NCBI GenBank assembly: GCA_014155875.1
Contig: JACEFZ010006269.1
Span: forward strand, 62,001-126,000
From: Cepaea nemoralis
Taxonomy: Eukaryota > Mollusca > Gastropoda > Stylommatophora > Helicidae
Length of the DNA: 64,000 nucleotides
Direction of reading: 5' to 3'
Part shown: piece by piece, positions 58,182-64,000 of the stretch
Numbering within the stretch: the first letter of the stretch is position 1
Layout: the number at the start of each line of letters is the position of its first letter
Made by a program: the position numbers and the translations under genes
Notes under the pieces: generated by a model
What the model saw: the letters and a program-made list of their open reading frames with translations, nothing else
The model's database searches: none
Told to the model about the DNA's origin: nothing

Positions 58182-58734
58182 CAAGGGTAAGTTAATAAGT
58201 AAGTCACAAATGACTGTAGAAAAATAACTACACTTGATAACAACTTTAAACCAGTTTATGTTTATACATACATTGTACCTTTATTTCTCAACAAAATTTC
58301 CACCAACATTGATGAACTTATCCCATCGTTTTATCAGTCCTCCCAAACTTGCTGCATAGAACTGCGTGCTTTGTTTTCATTTACCGGCTATCTCACAGAA
58401 CTGTGTGACTCACCCTCGTAATTTTTTCTACCCAGCTATGCATCTCTTTACGGGACAGCATAAACACTGACAACCCGCCTTGGCGAGAGACATTTCGCGA
58501 ATGACTCCGAAGTTGAATGTGAATTGAAAACGTGGTTTAGAAAACAGAGCACGCAGTTCTATGTGGCCGGTTTGGGACGACTGATAAAACGATGGGATAA
58601 GTGCATCAATGTTGGTGGAAATTATGTTGAGAAATAAACGGCCAATGTGTGTATAAAATAAACTGGTTTAAAGTTGTTATCGTATTTAGTTATTTTCTAT
58701 AGCCATTTGTGACTTACTTATTGACTTCCCATCG
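58182..58734. mobile_element. Mariner-derived foldback element
   Basis: Flanked by TA on both sides. The arms 58182-58345 and about 58575-58734 are inverted copies (outer ends CAAGGGTAAGTTAATAAGTA and its near complement). Each arm encodes the C-terminus of a mariner-type transposase (LIKRWDKFINVGGNFVEK on the minus strand, LIKRWDKCINVGGNYVEK on the plus strand) pointing outward. It has no catalytic core and must be moved, if at all, by a related transposase. Confidence 0.75.
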
Positions 58735-59639
58735 TAAATACTTATAAAGTATTCACAGGAACTTCCATTGTTGATACACCGTGAGGCCAATGAAATAGCA
58801 TGGACAATAAATTCACAGCTTTCTGTTGGCTCTCACAAACTCAACTGCCCCAAAACCATTATTGTGAGACTGACACCTGTGATACTACAGCTTGCTTCGC
58901 CTGTCACTACAACAACCAGGATGCTAAACTCAATTGACAAAATGAAGTCTAGCTTGTACTACAAGTTATCAGTCGTACTTTTTAGTTGATCTAACAGACA
59001 CGATTTATAAGTGTATAATGTATGAAATAAGTATAATAAATATATACACTTACCATGAATTCTGATTGCATTAGCTACACAGGTTTAGAAATGTATTCTC
59101 TAAATATCTTCCGATATGGAAAGGGATTTGGAAACTCAATGTCACTAAGGTCTCCAGGTGTTATTATAAGTTATATTGGCCCGAATTTTATGGGAATGAT
59201 AACGCACAGCTTGACAATGGTCTACTTTGGGCGTTGGGTTAAATTTGTTGGAATGGCATGTTTAAACCCCCCCCCCCCCCCCCCCCCCAACATGTTAGAT
59301 AATAAAGCTAGGCCAAGCAGACAATACTGTCTGAATATTGACTTGGTTTTAAGCTGATAACGGCGTCTGTGGCCTAGGGTAGGGTTGCCAGATTGTGTAA
59401 CAGAGAAAACGGGGCATTTCTCGGAAGCGTAGGAAGAATCATAAGTCAGCGTTACCGAGAGGTTTAACCTACGTTATGTATGTTGACGGTGAGGTAATGG
59501 GTTCATCCCACACACCGGTCGTTGGACTGAAATATTGACATTTCGTTCAAACAGTACTTGCAAGCTAATGTAAGTAATATTTCCTAGAACATCAACATGG
59601 GGTTGACAACAACGTTCTGAAAAGCAAAATGCAATATTT
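58735..59639. other. No gene; (C)22 run and a SINE scrap
   Basis: A C run at 59267-59288. Bases 59480-59530 (GACGGTGAGGTAATGGGTTC, CACACCGGTCGTTGGACTGA) resemble the S1 SINE head. Nothing else recognised. Confidence 0.45.
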
Positions 59640-60109
59640 AACATGCAATGCCCCGAAAAAAATCAAAGACATGAAATCATGTATCCCTGTTGGGAAAGGC
59701 TAACAGGTTTACCTACAGCTAATTTTGTGGACATTGAACAAGCAACTAGAAAGTCGAATGGAGATGTGGATAAACAGACGAATCTGTCGTATTTCATGGA
59801 AACGAAAACATTCAAATGCAGAGGTTCTAGAAAAACTGGGAATGAAGAGAAAGTTGATTAAAGAAATAAAGAGGCGGCTAGTGAAATATTTTGGCCACGT
59901 TAAAAGACATGATACTATTATAAAAACCATACTGGAGCGCAAGATTGAGGGCAAGCGAGCAAGAGGTAGACAATGATACAAGTGGGAAGATAACATAGAG
60001 ATGGACGAACATCAGCCTGAGAGAATGTACAATAATGTCGAGAGACAGACAGTGTTGGAGATCCATTGCAGCCAACCTCCATTGAGGAGACGGTATCTGA
60101 TTGATTGAT
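59640..60109 (+). mobile_element. LINE C-terminus with GATT tail
   Basis: Encodes MEMWINRRICRISWKRKHSN, a VKYFGHVKRHDTIIKTILE box and KIEGKRARGRQ. The end carries TGATTGATTGATTGAATTTG at 60096-60115. The family is common in animal LINEs with this R-I-S-W-K and H-I/V-x-R-H signature. Confidence 0.7.
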
Positions 60110-60290
60110 TGAATTTGATTGAATTGAGGGGGCTCTGTAAAATAGTCCTTATAAAGTTGATACTAATATACGCTGGCTGTTGAACGAGGGGACGGAGCAC
60201 GTATGGGAATGTCCTGAGTGCAATGACGCCGGTTCTTAACTCAACCCAACTCAACTCAACTCAACTCAACTGAACTCAACTCAACGGCTT
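60110..60290 (+). mobile_element. Short repeat with (AACTC)n tail
   Basis: ACGGAGCACGTATGGGAATG then GAGTGCAATGACGCCGGTTC and AACTC repeats at 60238-60285. Shares its 3' end with the RNase H LINE. Confidence 0.65.
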
Positions 60291-60451
60291 AGGAAATACA
60301 TAATACTCTAATCTCATCCCGACAAATGAAAACAGTTTCAGTGCTCACAACTTTACAGGTTTACAGGTTAGATGATAGACTTCATTCATTGGTACCTTTC
60401 CGTCTTGACAGACGATAGTTTGGTACATTGTGCTTCTAAAAGGCATAATAA

Positions 60452-61345
60452 CTACAACCCATGGCGGGAGCGAATGTGACTGATAAGGCCAATTCGAGTC
60501 GTAAATGTTCGTCCACAGTGGATGCATGTGAACACATAGTGATTTCCACCATCATGCACCTTCTTACGTCTCAAAACTCGGTGTATGACGTATATGTAAT
60601 CATGTTCTCCTTTGTCTTTATTCCATTTCTGATATTTGCCCTCCATGCAACACGATCAGCGGCGACTTGCTCCCAATGTGCATTATCAATGCCTGTATCA
60701 ATCTTGTCCCTCTTGCGCACATCTCTGTATCGTGGTAGAGGCCGACCCTGAGATTTCCTATCAAACTTTACTTCACCAAAAAAGATGTCTTTTGGAATTC
60801 TACCATCATTTATCCGCCTAACGTGTCCTATCCATCTAAGTCTACGAAGACTGAGCATGGAACAAACCGTCAAATGACCTGATCTTTCCATTACTTCAGT
60901 ATTTGTGATTTTGTCTTGCCACTTAATGCTAAGTATTCTTTTCAGATACCGCATATGAAAGCTGTTTGAACGTTTCTCTTGGTGTGAGTAAGTTGACAAG
61001 GTTTAACTGCCATAAATAAAGGTACTAAGGACACAGGCTTGACAGACAAGGACTTTTGTTTTGCCAGTAAGCTTCTTGTTCTCCCAGACTCTTTTTCTTA
61101 ACCTGTTCATTGTTGTTGCTGCCTGCCTTAACAATCATGATGTTAATTTCCTGATCTAGGGATAATTTGCTATTTACCTCTGATCCTAAATATGTAAAAT
61201 AGTCTACTATCGCCAGTTCGGCGTCGTCAATAAATATTGATGGCACCCCGTGTGAATTGGAAAGTGCAGATAGTAGATGCTGTAATTCTTCCGCAGAGTG
61301 GGTCGTAATTGCAGCATCATCTGCAAAACGCAACTCTCTGATCAG
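60452..61345 (-). mobile_element. LINE with APE-type family features, 3' part
   Basis: From 61333: RFADDAAITTHSAEELQHLL (catalytic box FADD), a TYLGSEVNSKLSLD thumb, then at 60999-60571 the C-terminal region (RRILS.KWQDK-like, RRLRWIGHVRRINDGRIPKD, WEQVAADRVAWR). A C2H2-type finger CIHCGRTFTTRIGLISHIRS closes at about 60515-60460. A CR1/L2-like assignment is plausible. Shifts split it. Confidence 0.75.
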
Positions 61346-61349
61346 TCAT

Positions 61350-61862
61350 GTTGATGATGATCATCATCATCTTCCACTTCTGCAGTCAAGCGTCGTAGTG
61401 AGGAGTAATTTGCGCTCCAGCGCCCAATGAGCGGCTCTGGACAGTGTCATTCCGTGTGATTGTACAATGTCTTTGATGTCGTCAATCCATTTTCTTCTTG
61501 GACGTCCTCGTGGTCTCATCGCAGATGATCTTTGTTGTAAGACCAGTGATGTAGTTGATGTTGTTACATTCTAAAGACATGGCCAAACCACTTGATCTTC
61601 TGTCTTTCAATAAATGTGGCACAAGGTGTTGATCTCACTGTCTGTCTGATAACAGCATTTCTTACACAGTCTCGGATTATTAAGTTGGCAACTCTCCTCA
61701 GGCATCATATCTCGAAGGTGTTGATTTTGCGAAATTGTGATTTGGATAAATTCCAAGTTTGAGATTGGTAGTATATGGTTGGTGTGAATATGTTGTTTAT
61801 TATGTGTCGTTTTGTGGACATGGGTGTATTTGGACGTTTCAGTAAGGGTGATAGTTGATTTG
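61350..61862 (-). mobile_element. LINE 3' fragment
   Basis: Minus-strand counterpart of the 3' half of 52640-54010: both carry the equivalents of ACACCTTGTGCCACATTTAT and the RRPRRKW region, ending in a GAT/ATC run at 61351-61372. Confidence 0.7.
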
Positions 61863-62239
61863 TAAGTGCACTACTCCTTATACCGGTGCGAGGAAATGCA
61901 ATCTATAGACAAAATGTCATGGCAGGGAGGGCAGACAAGGTCCTGAGCCTTGGTTGGCAGCTGGTCTGGGATCGAAGCTCCTACAGGCGGACAGTTAGGA
62001 CATTGCTTTGCTGATCCGGCAGCTTCTGCAGCTTGTTTTGTTTCAAATGTATTGTTGTTATCTGTCCTTTGGAGTGAGCTAGACAGGCTGAGAGAGGGAT
62101 CATGCTGCATGGGTAACACATGGTCTTTATATTTTAGGCCAGGCTTTGTGCTATGGAGAGGTATAACTCCATCCCTGGTCTTAACCGGTCTCGGAATCAA
62201 AGCGATAGGTAGCAGTTACGGGTCATAAGACCTTGTCAA
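61863..62239. other. Unassigned sequence upstream of the next LINE
   Basis: Could be part of the 5' region of the LINE at 62240, but no motif supports it. Confidence 0.35.
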
Positions 62240-63430
62240 CTGGTGTAGACATGGGGCGCAACGGGTTGCCTCTGACGGTGGGAGGCACCATAGGTTTCAC
62301 TGAACAGCTACCGCCCGCAACAAGCTGGGCAACCCCCGGCCAGTTGGGTGCTGATCCGCCACAGCCTGCCTGCTTCAATGGGTGCTTGGGGCTAGGACAA
62401 AATCTGAATCGCAGGCTGTAAAACCAATGCACCAGGTATTACTAAACAGAAAAATAGAAACGTCAAGCTCCGGCTTGCAACTTGGAACGTAGGAACCATG
62501 TGTCCAGGATTTTCCACCGACCTGGCAAATATTGACGATGTGAGAAAAGCGGCTGTGATTGATACCGAACTCAATCGTCTTAATATTGATATTGCTGGCC
62601 TGCAGGAGACTCGCCTCGCGGAGGAAGGGTCACCCAGGGAAAACAATTACATTATCTTTTTGGAAGAGTAGAGAGCAGGCAGAAAAAAGGCATATGTTGT
62701 GGGCTTTGCAGTGAAGAATTCGCAACCAACTGGGAATGATTTAAATTCCAGCTGGATGTAATGAAAGACTACTATCCCTGCGTTTGACAACCTCTTTGTA
62801 GCTTCCGACAGAACCAGTCTACCATTGATATACGATTCTCATTGAGACAAATGAAAAAAAAAATGCTGTGGACAGAATCAACCACTGTTTATTGCCTTCG
62901 TATACCTCACAGAGGCATTTGATTTGGTCAGTTGTGAGGGCCTATTCAAAGCACTAAAGAAGATTGGCTGTCCACCAGCTCTTCTGTCCATTGTTGAATC
63001 GTTCCACACAGACATGAAGGGTATAATCATGTTCGATGACGCAACTTCAAAAGAGTTTGAAATCAAGAGTGAAGTTAAGCAAGGCGGTGTACTATCCCCC
63101 ACCCTCTTTGGAATATACTTCTCATGTCTAGTGAAATATGCCTTTCGTGATCAGGATGGTGGTATATACATTCACTTACGCTCAGATGGCGGCCTCTACA
63201 ATGCTGAGAGATTGAAGGCCAACGTTATGAGGGTATTGATCTGAGAGTAGCTTTTTGCAGATGATGCTACAATTACGACCCACTCTGAGGAGGAATTACA
63301 ACGTCTACTATCTGCATTCTCCAATGCTTGTTATAATTTTGGTTTAACTATTAGCAAAACGAAGACAGATTAGGCCACTAGGTACACATGGGGTACCATC
63401 AATCTTTATTGACGACACTGTCATATATTC
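62240..63430 (+). mobile_element. LINE with endonuclease start and RT, internally deleted
   Basis: A GC-rich 5' region (GGGCGCAACGGGTTGCCTCT) precedes the endonuclease start at about 62470 (LATWNVGTMCPGF, then IDIAGLQETRLAEEG, the N and E residues of APE endonucleases). The frame then jumps to RT near 62800-63430 (RQNQSTIDIRFSLRQM, IGCPPALLSIVESFHTDMKG, VKQGGVLSPTLFGIYFS, and FADDATITTHSEEEL near 63258). Most of the endonuclease is missing. Same family as 60452-61345, opposite strand. Confidence 0.75.
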
Positions 63431-64000
63431 TGAAGGGACTGGGAGATCACTGTAGTGCATGCCCCATTTCTAACAAGAGAAGCTGGGCCCCATCCTCTTC
63501 TACCTTCAATAACCCCAGAATATGACCCTCGAGTTATCTGCAGGCGTCGTCTTATTAATTTAGTCTAGGAGATATAGATTATGGCCCTGGTGAGAATAGT
63601 AAACACTAACTGGGATTCTGCCCCTTCTCCAAGGATTCTTTTAGCTCATGAGCCCCCTTTTTTTCAATTCTGAGGAAAGTCTGGAGAATTCTCTCAGACT
63701 GATTGATGTTAAGAAAGCATGGATGTTGAGCAGTTGATAGACCTAGAGTCTTCTCTCCCCAATTTAGTAATTCATCATGAGTGGATTTGTTTTGACAATT
63801 ACACATTTAACAAATTCCAGTAGACATTGACCACATGTTTTACACACATAAGATGGAGAATCAACAGATAGGTTTGACTGACACATCAACATAAGGTCAG
63901 TGTGACGAAACCGCGATCATCTGTCTGTGGTCGTCGGGATCCCGCACTATTTTGACGCGTCATCGGGGACTTTCCCAGTTATAAATAGACTGAGGAAAGC
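63431..64000. other. No feature recognised
   Basis: A 66-codon minus-strand frame at 63806-63606 has no recognised domain. The window ends here. Confidence 0.4.

Overview
The window is animal nuclear DNA. Introns have GT..AG boundaries, coding exons are sparse, and most of the sequence is transposable elements and simple repeats. The repeat mix is tRNA-derived SINEs, several APE-type LINE clades, Ty3/gypsy-like elements with integrase upstream of reverse transcriptase, mariner and hAT remnants, and long TA, TC, GAA and GGA tracts. Together with a C1q/TNF-like jelly-roll exon this fits a repeat-rich invertebrate, perhaps a mollusc. The species assignment is inference only.

Layout. 0-6.4 kb: LINE and SINE debris, including an RTE-like LINE cut by a SINE, a minus-strand LINE cut by an 875-bp insertion with a 12-bp target duplication, and a minisatellite interrupted by another LINE. 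6.45-13.7 kb: LTR retrotransposon A (+), coding gag, protease and an integrase zinc domain but no reverse transcriptase. 12.6-15.3 kb reads like poorly polished assembly. 16.7-17.2 kb: a minus-strand C1q/TNF-like exon. 17.6-20.7 kb: AT-rich sequence with no gene seen. 20.7-27.2 kb: a repeat family starting CTAGCTGACCCGGC, expanded into ~115-bp tandem units and two large composite copies carrying 0.75-kb and 1.8-kb polypurine tracts.

29.3-45.7 kb is a three-level nest. A LINE with an RNase H domain (-) is split by an outer LTR element (+, 29638-44683, duplication ATAAC). The outer element's gag is split by a nearly complete inner LTR element (-, 33191-41727, duplication AGTG). The inner element has the order gag, protease, integrase, reverse transcriptase, RNase H, the layout known from Gmr1-like Ty3/gypsy elements.

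45.7-64 kb holds more LINE fragments, SINEs nested in SINEs nested in a LINE, a mariner foldback, long microsatellites, and three minus-strand exons (57655-57545, 52222-52099, 48718-48150) whose splice phases agree. They encode a helical, coiled-coil protein and are the best evidence for a host gene. The C1q/TNF-like exon at 17 kb lies on the same strand and could be its 3' end, but that is not shown.

Almost all long reading frames outside the mobile elements are by-products of simple repeats or LTRs.
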